Shown: piece after piece, positions 1 to 8,703 of the stretch
How the letters are laid out: every line of letters begins with the position of its first letter
Position numbering within the stretch: position 1 is the stretch's first letter
From: a virus
Strand: one strand, 5' to 3'
DNA: 32,987 nucleotides
Virus record (IMG/VR): IMGVR_UViG_3300044796_000667
Span: 1 to 32,987 of that record
Notes under the pieces: model-generated
What the model was told of the DNA's origin: nothing
Seen by the model: only the letters and a program-made list of their open reading frames with translations
The model's database searches: none
Translations under genes and position numbers: made by a program

Positions 1-3000
1 CTAATTGGTGTGCAGTAGCGACTCGTTTTGGCGCGCCAGTCCCTCGTTATTGAATACCGTTTGGAGGTCGCGACCGGCTGCCTTCGTTTGGCCGGTCACT
101 CGAACGTTGAACTGATGCTTACTACCCCGCGATGATCCATTCTGGCCATTCATCGATTGCGATACCGCGCGCGCGGTGCTTGTGACCAATTGTGTGGCCA
201 TCTGACTGAAATCCTTCGTAGGACCCATGATCTCGGGACCGTTCTCGCCAACAACACCGATACCGCCTGTTTCGAATCCAAGCAGATGCTCAAGCCCCTT
301 AAATCCTTCCATGAGCGCGATTCCAGCAGCAATTCCGAGTACTGGCCCGATAATCGGGATCGTTGCGGTAAAACCCGAGATGGTGTTGGCCACAGAGCCT
401 AACATTGTCGCATTGGCCTTCGCTTCTTCGCTATCGGCACCAACTTTGTTGCCGGCCGCGCGTAACACCTCCGCCTGGATCTCTGCCTGGATATATTTCG
501 TCAGATCGTCGGAAATCGCCTTGTAACCCTGCTCCGCGAGCTTCTCCTCGTTCGCCCAGCGCGCTTGCACCTTCTGCGTCTCAAGATCGGTGCGTTGCTG
601 CGTCAGTTGCGCGATCTTCAGGTTGTATTCCTGCGCGGAGATCGTGCCCTTTTGATAGGCCGCCAAATTGGCAGTCTGCTCCTTATCGAGCGAGAGTTTT
701 TTCGACTCATAAGCCAACTCATCGAACTTCTGCTTGGCATTAAGCTCGGTTTGCAATAATGCGATCGCAGAATTGACGCCGATGGTCTCAAGCTTCAATT
801 CGTCGGTCTCATTTTTCTGCTGAAGCTTGGCGAGATCGGCATAATATTTCGCTTCAAGCGCCGATTTTTGAAGCAGCTGTGTCTCGGTCAGTTGAACGCC
901 TTGCGCTGCGGCATCGCGGGCAAATTGCGTATCCGTTTCGAACTGCAATGTAAGCTCCGCGACCGTCTTAGACGTGCCATCCTTCATGTTGGCGATCTTC
1001 GCTTTGGCAAGATCGGTATCGAGCTGGATACCCAGATCGTGGCGCTGATGTTCGAGATCGATCAGCTGCGCTTCCGTCTCGTTCAGCTTGGATGCAATCG
1101 TGAGATCGTTCGGATTGACGATCTGGTTCGCGCGCAATGCGACCATCTTCTGCATGATCTCATCGATCTCACCATCGATCAGCTTAAAGCCTTCATCCTT
1201 CGGGAGTACTCCGATCTCGATCTTCTTTTTCGTCAGATCGCTGATCGATTTGTTGAACTCCTCTTTTACCTTTTCTGCATCGACGTGGACCTTGACTTCG
1301 AGCGTCAGTTCCTGCGTGGTATTGACGTTCTGTTCCAGCGTGGTCTTCTCTTTGTACTTGCCCTTTTCGGCCGTCATCAGCTTCAGCTTATCGACCTGGC
1401 CATTGAACACCGCGATCTTCTCTTTCTCGACCGCTAATTCATCGCTGGAACTGTAAGCCACGCCACGTTCGGCTGCTTGCAATTTGAGTGTGGTTTCAAG
1501 CTCCTTGGCCTTTTCTTCGGCAAGTGTCTTCGCTTCGGCGAGCAGGTTTTCGTTACCCTTTTTCTTTTTCGGTTCGGTGCCGTCGAACTCCTGACCTTCC
1601 TTGGCGATGCGCTTCAGTTCATCCTGGGTATCCTTGGCCTGAGCTTTCAGCTTCACATTCGCAGCAGCATACGCGGCGATCTGCGCATCGCTCAATTTCT
1701 GGCCATTAGCGTAACCGGTCGCGACGTATTCCGCCTGGCGCTCGTAGGTCGTCTTAGCATCATCGAGCGCGGCCTTTGCAAATTTCGTCTGAGCATCGAA
1801 TGCGTTGTTGGCATCTTCGATCGCCTTCTGATAATCGGCCTGTGCTTGCGCTGCGGCCTGCGCTGCATCGACACCGGCATCGCCAGCTTCCTTCGCTTTA
1901 CCCTTTTGATCGGTGAGCGATTTTGCGGAATCATCGATCGATTTCTTGAATGCGCCCACACCGGCAACGCCAGCCGTCGCGTACGATCCAACGGCCGATC
2001 CTACATCGGTGACGCCTTTCTTCACTTCATCGAAGTTCAGCGTAACGATGCCATGCAATACCGATCCCACACCCTGGAATGCTTTGATGAGCGATGCAAT
2101 CTCTGTCGAAACGAACGCGCCAATAAATGCCGCGACACCTTTCAGCACGGTCCAAATGGCATCGAACGCATCATGTACCGGCTTCACATTGTTGTAAAGC
2201 AGCACGGCTCCCGCTGCGAGCGCGACAACGGCACCGATGACAAGCCCGATCGGATTGGCCGTCATCGCCGCATTCAACAGCCATTGCGCGCCCGTGACGA
2301 CGCCCGTGGCCACCGCGCGAGCTTTCTCCGCGATCGTGACGGCCGTTGTTGATACCGCGTTCGCGTTCAGCGCCAGCGTGAGGATCCCGACGCCACCGGC
2401 AAGTACTGCGACGGCAACCTTGTTATTATTGATGAAATCGGAAACGGAACTAATGGCCGGAACGACATCGCTTGTCATCACGCCGGCAAGCCCCGTTAGG
2501 ATCGGGAGTACTGGCGAAAGGAACCCGACGATAAGCTGGCCGCCCGACGCTTCCATTTTCTTCGTCGTCTCATCGAACTGCTCCATCGCAGCGAGCTGCG
2601 GATCCAAGTTGGCCATGCCACCCAACGTGCCCTGCAATCGCTTGTAGAGCGCGTCCATCTTCTCAGCCGGCGTCGTGGCATTCGTAAACGCGGGACCCAA
2701 ATTGCCGATCTTCTTTTGCAGCGCATCGAGCGCCTGCTGCGAATCGGGATCGTTCGCACCGGCGATCACACCCTTGAGTGCTTTCGCTGGAATGTTGAGC
2801 TGCTCGAATGCAAGCCCGATCTCCGTGAGCTTGCCCTTCGCAGCGCCGGTAACGCCGCCGATGCCAACGATGGCCGTCTCGACCGATCGCACCGCTTCCT
2901 CGTGAACGTGATATTTCTGCGAGAGTGTATCGACTTCCTCCTGCGATTGCTTGAAGATCTCCTGCTGCGCCTCCTGCGACTGTCCGGTTCCCGCGATCGC

Positions 3001-3282
3001 GATCTTCAGATCGCTATTCGATTTCGCAAGCTCTTTGTATTTATCGATCATCTGATCGATACCTGCGAGGCCTGCGCCGACTGCAATCCCAGCGCCCAAT
3101 CCACCGAGCGCATCCTTGGCTTTTTCCTTCAGACCTTCAAGCTTCGACTCAGCTTCCGTCGTATCGACGGCGATCTTGGCCTTCGCATTCTCAAGTTCTT
3201 TTTCTTTTTTGGCAATGGAATCAATGGCCGCATCCGCTCCGGATGCGTCCACCGATAATTTCGCCATTACTTCGATTGCCAT
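1..3282 (-). CDS. Tail tape measure protein
   Basis: A 1093-residue protein that sets tail length and probably helps DNA cross the cell envelope. The N-terminus is Ala/Lys/Glu-rich and helical. Hydrophobic stretches lie near residues 245-310 and 340-400, including the TANPIGLVIGAVVALAAG segment typical of tape measure proteins. A long charged coiled-coil region (about 450-950) follows. The C-terminus has a hydrophobic patch and the GVVGENGPEI motif common at the end of these proteins. It is the last gene of the minus-strand late operon inside the window, downstream of a tail chaperone with a frameshift site, the classical order. The stop codon touches the window edge, so baseplate or tip genes presumably lie further left. 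An alternative ATG sits five codons downstream. The family assignment is firm; the length-ruler role is known for the family. Confidence 0.93.
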   Translation of the reverse strand: MAIEVMAKLSVDASGADAAIDSIAKKEKELENAKAKIAVDTTEAESKLEGLKEKAKDALGGLGAGIAVGAGLAGIDQMIDKYKELAKSNSDLKIAIAGTGQSQEAQQEIFKQSQEEVDTLSQKYHVHEEAVRSVETAIVGIGGVTGAAKGKLTEIGLAFEQLNIPAKALKGVIAGANDPDSQQALDALQKKIGNLGPAFTNATTPAEKMDALYKRLQGTLGGMANLDPQLAAMEQFDETTKKMEASGGQLIVGFLSPVLPILTGLAGVMTSDVVPAISSVSDFINNNKVAVAVLAGGVGILTLALNANAVSTTAVTIAEKARAVATGVVTGAQWLLNAAMTANPIGLVIGAVVALAAGAVLLYNNVKPVHDAFDAIWTVLKGVAAFIGAFVSTEIASLIKAFQGVGSVLHGIVTLNFDEVKKGVTDVGSAVGSYATAGVAGVGAFKKSIDDSAKSLTDQKGKAKEAGDAGVDAAQAAAQAQADYQKAIEDANNAFDAQTKFAKAALDDAKTTYERQAEYVATGYANGQKLSDAQIAAYAAANVKLKAQAKDTQDELKRIAKEGQEFDGTEPKKKKGNENLLAEAKTLAEEKAKELETTLKLQAAERGVAYSSSDELAVEKEKIAVFNGQVDKLKLMTAEKGKYKEKTTLEQNVNTTQELTLEVKVHVDAEKVKEEFNKSISDLTKKKIEIGVLPKDEGFKLIDGEIDEIMQKMVALRANQIVNPNDLTIASKLNETEAQLIDLEHQRHDLGIQLDTDLAKAKIANMKDGTSKTVAELTLQFETDTQFARDAAAQGVQLTETQLLQKSALEAKYYADLAKLQQKNETDELKLETIGVNSAIALLQTELNAKQKFDELAYESKKLSLDKEQTANLAAYQKGTISAQEYNLKIAQLTQQRTDLETQKVQARWANEEKLAEQGYKAISDDLTKYIQAEIQAEVLRAAGNKVGADSEEAKANATMLGSVANTISGFTATIPIIGPVLGIAAGIALMEGFKGLEHLLGFETGGIGVVGENGPEIMGPTKDFSQMATQLVTSTARAVSQSMNGQNGSSRGSKHQFNVRVTGQTKAAGRDLQTVFNNEGLARQNESLLHTN

Positions 3283-3350
3283 ATTAGATGTGCTTTGCTA
3301 TCAGGTGAAGTAGATCTGCGGAGCTATGAGGTGAGTGTGATGTGCGATCG

Positions 3351-3608
3351 CTAATTCGCGATCACGATCGTATGCGTGGTAGTAAAAGTGTTACCGGCGA
3401 GATCGTAGGCGATCGCGGTGACGGTGTGCGTGCCAGGGCTTGCGATCGTGCCGGAATATTTCGTGGTATCGATCGTGAAGGTCCACAAGCCGCCAGCGCG
3501 CGCGGCAACCTGCGTGTCCATCAATACGCCATCGACTTGCACGCTGACCTGCGCGACGCCATAAGTATTCGTCGCGAGCACGGTGAATGTGTGGGTTCCT
3601 GAAAGCAT
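3351..3608 (-). CDS. Ig-like domain segment, in frame with the upstream tail protein
   Basis: An 85-residue reading frame with the pattern of a bacterial Ig-like domain: SGTHTFTVLATNTYG, then VQVDGVL, then GTHTVTAIAYDLAGN. The ATG at 3608 is in the same frame as the 643-residue protein upstream, separated only by TAA and two sense codons (CGA TCG). The usual first strand of such a domain (compare PTVSITS) appears just before the stop, as GPITITG. The domain therefore looks complete only if the two frames are joined. This may be a C-terminal domain reached by stop-codon readthrough, a recent nonsense mutation, a sequencing error, or a reinitiated small protein. Ig-like domains on phage virion proteins are known to bind surfaces or glycans weakly. 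No Shine-Dalgarno precedes the ATG. Confidence 0.65.
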   Translation of the reverse strand: MLSGTHTFTVLATNTYGVAQVSVQVDGVLMDTQVAARAGGLWTFTIDTTKYSGTIASPGTHTVTAIAYDLAGNTFTTTHTIVIAN

Positions 3609-3614
3609 CGATCG

Positions 3615-5546
3615 TTACAGTCCCGTGATGGTGATTGGCCCGGTGTCCGGTGGACCGCCAAGCGTCGGTGGTGGCGGTGGACCGCCAGGCGGTGGCGCTA
3701 CGACGACGGTTGCCGGTGGCGGCGCAACGCCACCCGATCCCGAGCTGCCACTCGCCATTTCGATGAGCTTCAGTTCGGTATCGCCATCCGGTGTGCGCTT
3801 GACAGATAGCGTCGAGAACCGCGATACATCGCTTCCATTGATCGGCGGCGCGAGAATGCCAGGAAGGATATTGGCACCGCGCGAAAGAGGAAAGTCTGAA
3901 TAATCGAGAAGGCCGTACGTGAGCTGAGGCGGTGCGATCGGCTGTGGCTTCAGATTTATATCGATGCTTGCCGATTGGCCCCATGTTTCCATGCCAACGC
4001 CCTTCGAGGTCAGCGTAACGATCGCGCGCGGCCAGCCCCACCGATAGATGTTCTTCTGCGCATGAAGCGCCGCCCAGTCGCCATAGCCGTTCGTCGAAAT
4101 GTTATCCTCGCCGATCGTTGCCTCCGTGAGCGTGTTGCTCGCGTTCATCACCAAAATATCCCAGCCAGTTGTTTGCGGCAGGAGTATCATGCCCTGATAG
4201 GCAAAGCCTTCGAAGCGCAGAAGCGTCGTGTAACTTTCATCCTGACCGCCAAGCAGTGGGCTGTTCGCCACGCGCGGACCGGTCGAGCCGAAGACATCAT
4301 TCACCAATCCATCGTACGACGGTTCACTGATGGTGTATGTCGTGGCCCACGAGCCGCATGGATCGTATTCGATCGTCTCCACAAAGGGATCGAGCGCGAT
4401 CGTGAGCGGCGTTGCTTCGACATCGAGCAGAAGGAAGCGCGCCGATCCCTGGAATAATACGCTTTGAATGATGCCAGGATCGACATTCACATTCTGGATC
4501 TTGCTCGCCTGTTCGAGCGTGGGCAGCTCGCATTGCCAGTTGAGAAAGAACTCGCGGCACCATTCGGTCAATGCTTGCGCGAGATCGTTCCAATGATAAA
4601 GCGACGTGGACACCTGATCGGATGTGAGAGAGTGCGTCTGCGCTGTATTCTCATATTCGAAAAGCTGGCCGGAATTATTGATGTAGATCTGCGAGAGTTT
4701 TGTGGCTGGCGTCAGATCAGGTGGCTTCACGGTGATGCCAAGCTTGCCCCACGTTGGCGGCGGCGCGGCGAGTTGAAGCAATGCATCGCATCCACCGAGG
4801 CAATTTGCGTAGAGTTCAGCGGGAAGCATCTGCTGATCGGCCACGAGGAAGAACTGCGTGGGACACAAATTCCCCATGATCGCGAGCATCATATCGGATG
4901 CGCGCATGGTGGTACCGCTTCCCGGTCCACCGGTCCATCCGATCGATGCGTTGAGCATCGCCTTCACATGCGAGAAATTACTCCACGTCATCCACGGAAG
5001 GAATACCAATGCAAGCGTTCCATCGTGCGTGGCATTCTTGCGGATGACTTGCGTTCCACCGGTGAGCTGCTGGGAATTCACTTTTCCTTTGCAGGATTTG
5101 CGGTCGATAAAGCCCCAGAAGCAAAGCTTTTCCTTCACTGGCCATACCAGGCTTGCATTCGTGGGACGCACCGGCGCATCGTTAATATTCTGCACAAGCA
5201 CGATCTCGCACCACACATTCTTCGTCACGTCGCGCATACTTTCCACGACGATCTGAAGCGCGGGATCTGCAAGGAAATCTAACTCGATCGACGCATAGCG
5301 TGGAACTCCCTGCTCGAACTCGCTCTCGCTCTCGACCTGAAACGGCGCGATCGACTGAAGCAATTTCGAATCAAGCACCGTTGGCACGATCTGATTCGCA
5401 TACGACCAATGATCCACCGGCGTGAAGCCGTAAGAATTGGTATCGTACATCTTCACCGGCAGCGCGATCGGCACGCTATACAAGCGCACCTGGTAGGTGC
5501 CCTCGCGCGCGCGCGCCGTGATGAGAATGTGAAAGTCCTTGCTCAT
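3615..5546 (-). CDS. Large tail structural protein of unknown type, Pro-rich C-terminus
   Basis: A 643-residue protein between the tail assembly chaperone and the tape measure gene. Its position suggests a tail or baseplate-hub component, but I do not recognise the family. The body is mixed alpha/beta with many aromatic residues. The last 45 residues are a Pro/Gly-rich linker (APPPATVVVAPPPGGPPPPP) ending in DTGPITITGL and TAA. The linker followed by an in-frame Ig-like segment suggests that the natural product carried an exposed C-terminal domain. The start ATG overlaps the stop of the chaperone extension by four bases (ATGA), showing translational coupling. Confidence 0.75.
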   Translation of the reverse strand: MSKDFHILITARAREGTYQVRLYSVPIALPVKMYDTNSYGFTPVDHWSYANQIVPTVLDSKLLQSIAPFQVESESEFEQGVPRYASIELDFLADPALQIVVESMRDVTKNVWCEIVLVQNINDAPVRPTNASLVWPVKEKLCFWGFIDRKSCKGKVNSQQLTGGTQVIRKNATHDGTLALVFLPWMTWSNFSHVKAMLNASIGWTGGPGSGTTMRASDMMLAIMGNLCPTQFFLVADQQMLPAELYANCLGGCDALLQLAAPPPTWGKLGITVKPPDLTPATKLSQIYINNSGQLFEYENTAQTHSLTSDQVSTSLYHWNDLAQALTEWCREFFLNWQCELPTLEQASKIQNVNVDPGIIQSVLFQGSARFLLLDVEATPLTIALDPFVETIEYDPCGSWATTYTISEPSYDGLVNDVFGSTGPRVANSPLLGGQDESYTTLLRFEGFAYQGMILLPQTTGWDILVMNASNTLTEATIGEDNISTNGYGDWAALHAQKNIYRWGWPRAIVTLTSKGVGMETWGQSASIDINLKPQPIAPPQLTYGLLDYSDFPLSRGANILPGILAPPINGSDVSRFSTLSVKRTPDGDTELKLIEMASGSSGSGGVAPPPATVVVAPPPGGPPPPPTLGGPPDTGPITITGL

Positions 5547-5887
5547 TTCTTTTCGGTTGCCAAATAGATCTCGGTGCGTTTCATGGCAAAGCCGCGCGTG
5601 ATCTCCACTTCATCGCAGTTCGCTTCGATCCAAAGCTGCTCTTTGAAATCGCCATCGGCGAGGCGGAATGCAAGGAACGATGTCACTTCGCTTGCGGGCA
5701 ATACATCTTCGGGCGATCGGTGGCCGCATTGAAGCAGGGCGTCGAACGTCGATGGATCGTCCATCGTCTCTCGGGCCATGATCGCTTCAGCCTCGCGGTC
5801 CCGCTCTTCATCCGTCTGCCAGCCGAAGATCGGCCAGTCGCGACGGATGATCGCGGCTTCAATATTTATCGCGTCGGCCCGTTCACG
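5543..5887 (-). CDS. Tail assembly chaperone, -1 frame extension (T part of a G-T fusion)
   Basis: This frame has no stop from the slippery site at 5893-5887 to TGA at 5543. A -1 slip in the preceding gene would join its first 141 residues to these 114, giving a protein of about 255 residues. The junction region reads DWPIFGWQTDEERDRE, strongly coding-like. An internal ATG at 5779 would give only 78 residues and has no clear ribosome binding site, so a stand-alone gene is less likely. In lambda and many other phages the G-T fusion recruits tail tube protein onto the tape measure protein during assembly. The tape measure gene lies two genes downstream. The slippage is inferred from motif and frame, not measured. 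Confidence 0.8.
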   Translation of the reverse strand, partial: RERADAINIEAAIIRRDWPIFGWQTDEERDREAEAIMARETMDDPSTFDALLQCGHRSPEDVLPASEVTSFLAFRLADGDFKEQLWIEANCDEVEITRGFAMKRTEIYLATEKK

Positions 5888-6309
5888 AAAAAACCAATGG
5901 CCTCCTTGATCTCATCTTCAGGAATTTCTTCCCAGTCGATGTCGTCATGGCCGCGCTTCTTCGCACCATCGCCGTTTTCGTCATTCGGAATGTTGACGAT
6001 GAGCTTCAGCTGCGCGATCTCGGTATCGAACTGCTCTTCGTTGAGCGCATTGATCTTGCCAAGAAGCTGCTCGCGCTCCGTTTTGATCTTCTCTGCTGCC
6101 GGAGTTCCGAATGCGCCGGCAAGGCGTTCGTTGATGCCCTTCGAAAGCTTGAATGTTTCTAAGCATTCTTCCGAGAGCGCGATACTCTTGACGGTTAGCT
6201 CCTGCACCTGACGCTTGATCTTTAGCACCGGCGTTTTGATCGTGGCGCTGACGGTCTTACCGTCCTTCGTGGGAAGTGTGATGTTGTGATTTGGTCGAGT
6301 GTTCTGCAT
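5866..6309 (-). CDS. Tail assembly chaperone, G-like protein
   Basis: A 147-residue acidic, helical protein upstream of the tape measure gene. The N-terminal part is beta-rich with Lys (KTVSATIKTPVLKIKRQ). The C-terminal part is acidic (DDIDWEEIPEDEIKEAI), as in many lambda gpG-like chaperones. Seven codons before its stop it contains T TTT TTC in frame, a classical -1 slippery heptamer. Family membership rests on size, position and the frameshift signal, since sequence conservation in this family is low. It is expected to act in the cytoplasm during tail assembly and not to be in the virion. Confidence 0.75.
   Translation of the reverse strand: MQNTRPNHNITLPTKDGKTVSATIKTPVLKIKRQVQELTVKSIALSEECLETFKLSKGINERLAGAFGTPAAEKIKTEREQLLGKINALNEEQFDTEIAQLKLIVNIPNDENGDGAKKRGHDDIDWEEIPEDEIKEAIGFFVNGPTR
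5887..5893 (-). other. -1 ribosomal slippery site T TTT TTC
   Basis: On the minus strand the codons GGT TTT TTC GTG contain the heptamer T TTT TTC exactly in the zero frame (X XXY YYZ pattern). Slipping back one base enters a frame that is open for 114 codons. The site lies 18 bases before the zero-frame stop. I did not identify a clear downstream pseudoknot by eye, but the following 60 bases are GC-rich. Confidence 0.75.
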
Positions 6310-6365
6310 GATATTGGTCGATGAAATGTGGATCGTCGGCGATCATGGATGATCGCTCATCCGTG

Positions 6366-6920
6366 TTACATTAAAGCAAGCACCGAAGAGACGATGCTCG
6401 TAAAATCCTGCTGTTTGATGTCGAGCGCGGTTCCCGATGTTACCGTGGCATCGAGTTCGCGGTAATATTCGAAGCTCGCGGAATACGAGGAATCGAACGC
6501 CGTGCTGTCTTTGCAATAGACGATGATGTTGCCGTCTTCTTCCCAGAAGGCGTATGGCGTTGTGCCCAGCACGACGTTATCCCACGTCGATCGCGGCACA
6601 TTCACGATTCCGGTCGCCGATTTCTCGATCGTGATGTTGTTGCCGGCCACGCGCCGGAAATCCGCTGGCGGCGTGACCTGGTAGAGATAGCCGCCCGTCG
6701 CGGCGATCTTCGCAGTTCCCAGCACGATCGGGCTGTCGATCGTATCCGATCGCACGAAGGAATCGTCGGCCTGAGCAAGCGTTTCCTGATATTGCCCGAG
6801 CGTGGCATCGTAGGCGCGCGTGCGGCGCGTTGTGTAATCGGCATAGTTCGCAAGGAGCGGATTCTGTTTTTTCAGCTCGTTATCGAGATCGTCGATCGTG
6901 AGGGCGATGTAGGTTGGCAT
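6366..6920 (-). CDS. Putative head-tail or tail structural protein, unknown family
   Basis: A 184-residue protein in the late operon, immediately upstream of the tail assembly chaperone. The N-terminal 40 residues are helical (LTIDDLDNELKKQNPLLANYAD). The remainder is beta-rich, with YLYQVTPPADFRRVAGN and an aromatic segment AFWEEDGNIIVYCKD. No motif allows a family call. Position between the putative tail proteins and the chaperone fits a minor structural role. There is a 56-base spacer to the next gene with no terminator. Confidence 0.7.
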   Translation of the reverse strand: MPTYIALTIDDLDNELKKQNPLLANYADYTTRRTRAYDATLGQYQETLAQADDSFVRSDTIDSPIVLGTAKIAATGGYLYQVTPPADFRRVAGNNITIEKSATGIVNVPRSTWDNVVLGTTPYAFWEEDGNIIVYCKDSTAFDSSYSASFEYYRELDATVTSGTALDIKQQDFTSIVSSVLALM

Positions 6921-6938
6921 AGTGATGTGTCCGCGATA

Positions 6939-7520
6939 TTAAGATCCTAAATTGGAAACCGGTCCGCCAATAGCGGAAAAGGGATTGAGTGAACTGAGCG
7001 TCGTGAAGGAGATCGCGCCGTTGTGATCGAGAAGGTTCGTGACCTGGTACATCTCGAAGCCCGAGATATACCCCGAGATCGTTCCAGTCTGCGTGAGGAT
7101 CGAGCCGGTGTATCCCGGATCGCCCACCAATGCGATGCGCCGGTCATCCCAGCCATCCTTCGCATTACCGGACCAGTCATGCACGACAAGCTTTCCTTCG
7201 GCTGGCCAGAGCGGCCGCCCCACGAGCATGGCTACCGAAAGCGGACCCGAGAGAAGCCGGTCCATCGTTTGATAGTCCACGATCTCATTCTGTGCGAACT
7301 GGAACGTTCCCTGCGCTTCGAACCCGCTGCCGGTTGCGTTCTCGCGCTTCAAGCCATCGATCTCGCGAATGCGAGCAAGCTTGTAATCGAACCCCGCGAA
7401 GAGATGCCCGAGCTCGACCCACCCGGGGCTCTCCGAAGGGTCTGGGCGATCTCTCACCCAAAATCGAACGAGGCGTCCAAAATTGACGCGGAGAATATCT
7501 TTTGCAGCAGTCGTGCTCAT
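6939..7520 (-). CDS. Putative tail structural protein
   Basis: A 193-residue protein, mostly beta-strand and Gly-rich in its second half (SGYISGFEMYQVTNLLDHNG). No known motif was recognised. The start ATG overlaps the stop of the upstream gene (7517-7957) by four bases, so the two are translationally coupled and probably work in the same substructure. Location a few genes upstream of the tape measure is where tail tube and tail-associated proteins are found, but this is inference from order only. Confidence 0.7.
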   Translation of the reverse strand: MSTTAAKDILRVNFGRLVRFWVRDRPDPSESPGWVELGHLFAGFDYKLARIREIDGLKRENATGSGFEAQGTFQFAQNEIVDYQTMDRLLSGPLSVAMLVGRPLWPAEGKLVVHDWSGNAKDGWDDRRIALVGDPGYTGSILTQTGTISGYISGFEMYQVTNLLDHNGAISFTTLSSLNPFSAIGGPVSNLGS

Positions 7521-7957
7521 AGATCGGTAACGGCCACAGCGTTATTCTCGAAATCGGTGAACCAGATCGGCGCGGCTTGCACTAATGTGATCGTGATGCG
7601 CCGCAGTGGATCGATGTCGTCCACGCGCTCGAAGGCCATCGTTTCTTCAGCATCGAGCGTGTATTCGACCCATGTTTGCTTGCCGCCAACCATCTTCAGC
7701 CATTCGATCTTATGCGCATCGAAGAGGCGCTTGATGTTGCGAAGATTGATGCTATTCAGCAGGAACCCGGCCGCAAGCGTGAGCGCGCGCGATTCCTGCC
7801 TGGCATACGGCCTTCGGTTCAGCGTGCGCCCCACCGATCGCGTGGATTCACGATCGTAATCGTAAGAATCGCGATCGGTGAGCGGCGTAAAGGAGAACTT
7901 CGTCAGTAGAACATTCCCCTTCGCGTCGAACGTCGAAAGGCGTAGCTGTACAAGCAT
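7517..7957 (-). CDS. Putative tail structural protein
   Basis: A 146-residue protein beginning with beta-strands (MLVQLRLSTFDAKGNVLL) and rich in Arg and Tyr in the middle (DRDSYDYDRESTRSVGRTLNRRPYARQ, split here by function rather than motif). The C-terminal part contains VEYTLDAEETMAFERVDD and ends in a short acidic tail. No family was recognised. It is coupled by an ATGA overlap to the next gene, and lies just downstream of the putative tail tube candidate at 7977-8609. Confidence 0.7.
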   Translation of the reverse strand: MLVQLRLSTFDAKGNVLLTKFSFTPLTDRDSYDYDRESTRSVGRTLNRRPYARQESRALTLAAGFLLNSINLRNIKRLFDAHKIEWLKMVGGKQTWVEYTLDAEETMAFERVDDIDPLRRITITLVQAAPIWFTDFENNAVAVTDL

Positions 7958-7976
7958 TCACGATCGCCAGCTATGA

Positions 7977-8609
7977 TTAGGTACCGGCTACCCAGATGCC
8001 GTGCTGATTCGGCGCGGCAAGCGTCGGACCGGCTGAGATCGTGGAGATGGCGGAGTCGCCTGGCACCGATGCGATCGCGTAGCCATTGGCATCGACCGTG
8101 CGGAACTTGATCTTATTCAAGCTCCACTCGGTGGGCTTCTGGTTTACGCTGTTGACGGGCTGGAATTGCCCGATCGCAAAGCGCACCTGCGCCTTACCGG
8201 CAAGCGGCGCGCCGACGTACCACGAGAGCCAATAGGGCATCGTGACATCGCCCGAGATCTCCGCATTCACGAGGAGCGTACCGTCTTCCGCCGTGAAATC
8301 GGGATCTTTTAAGATCGATTGCGCGGTGATCGGTGCGAGCATCTCCATCATGTTCTTATGCTGGATGTCCATATCGAGCAAGGTGAAGTCGATCGTCCAA
8401 GCGCCTTTATCGTCGCGCGCCCACGCGGATTCCTGATGATACCCGAGGATGTGCAGCGAACCCGCTGGATCGCCCAGCGAATCGTTACCCGTCGATGGAA
8501 TGGTGAATACGCCAGCAGAGCTGCGATTCATCATGAGAAAGCCGAAATGGTTACCGCCGCCGCGAAGTCGCGAACCTGGCTGCGGCGCAATGAGTGTTGT
8601 TGCTGGCAT
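7977..8609 (-). CDS. Putative tail tube or major tail protein candidate
   Basis: A 210-residue protein in the tail part of the late operon. Size, beta-rich composition and position upstream of the tail chaperone and tape measure genes make it a reasonable candidate for the major tail (tube) protein, but no diagnostic motif is visible. The N-terminus (PQPGSRLRGGGNHFGFLMMN) is Gly/Arg-rich. The middle has alternating hydrophobic strands (GAWTIDFTLLDMDI) and the C-terminus is low in charge. It starts at ATG 8609 and is preceded by a 94-base spacer holding a strong hairpin, which could set its expression apart from the fibre gene upstream. Confidence 0.6.
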   Translation of the reverse strand: MPATTLIAPQPGSRLRGGGNHFGFLMMNRSSAGVFTIPSTGNDSLGDPAGSLHILGYHQESAWARDDKGAWTIDFTLLDMDIQHKNMMEMLAPITAQSILKDPDFTAEDGTLLVNAEISGDVTMPYWLSWYVGAPLAGKAQVRFAIGQFQPVNSVNQKPTEWSLNKIKFRTVDANGYAIASVPGDSAISTISAGPTLAAPNQHGIWVAGT

Positions 8610-8660
8610 GAGTTATGAAAATGAAAGTGAAAAAAAAACTTATGTAATCGCTCGCCCGCA

Positions 8661-8688
8661 CGGGGCCTCATCCGAAAATGAGGCCCCG
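8661..8688. terminator. Strong hairpin between fibre and tail genes (attenuator or weak terminator)
   Basis: A perfect 11-bp inverted repeat (CGGGGCCTCAT and its complement) surrounds a 6-base loop. On the minus strand a run of nine T residues follows, but about 22 bases after the stem, too far for a standard intrinsic terminator. It lies just downstream of the fibre gene on the minus strand, so partial termination or mRNA 3' end protection is plausible. Confidence 0.5.
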
Positions 8689-8703
8689 AACTTCAGCGAT
8701 GAA

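Noticed and set aside
1477-2352. 291-codon plus-strand frame inside the tape measure gene
   Set aside because: Antisense shadow of a strongly supported coding sequence; Cys/Arg-rich composition is not protein-like.
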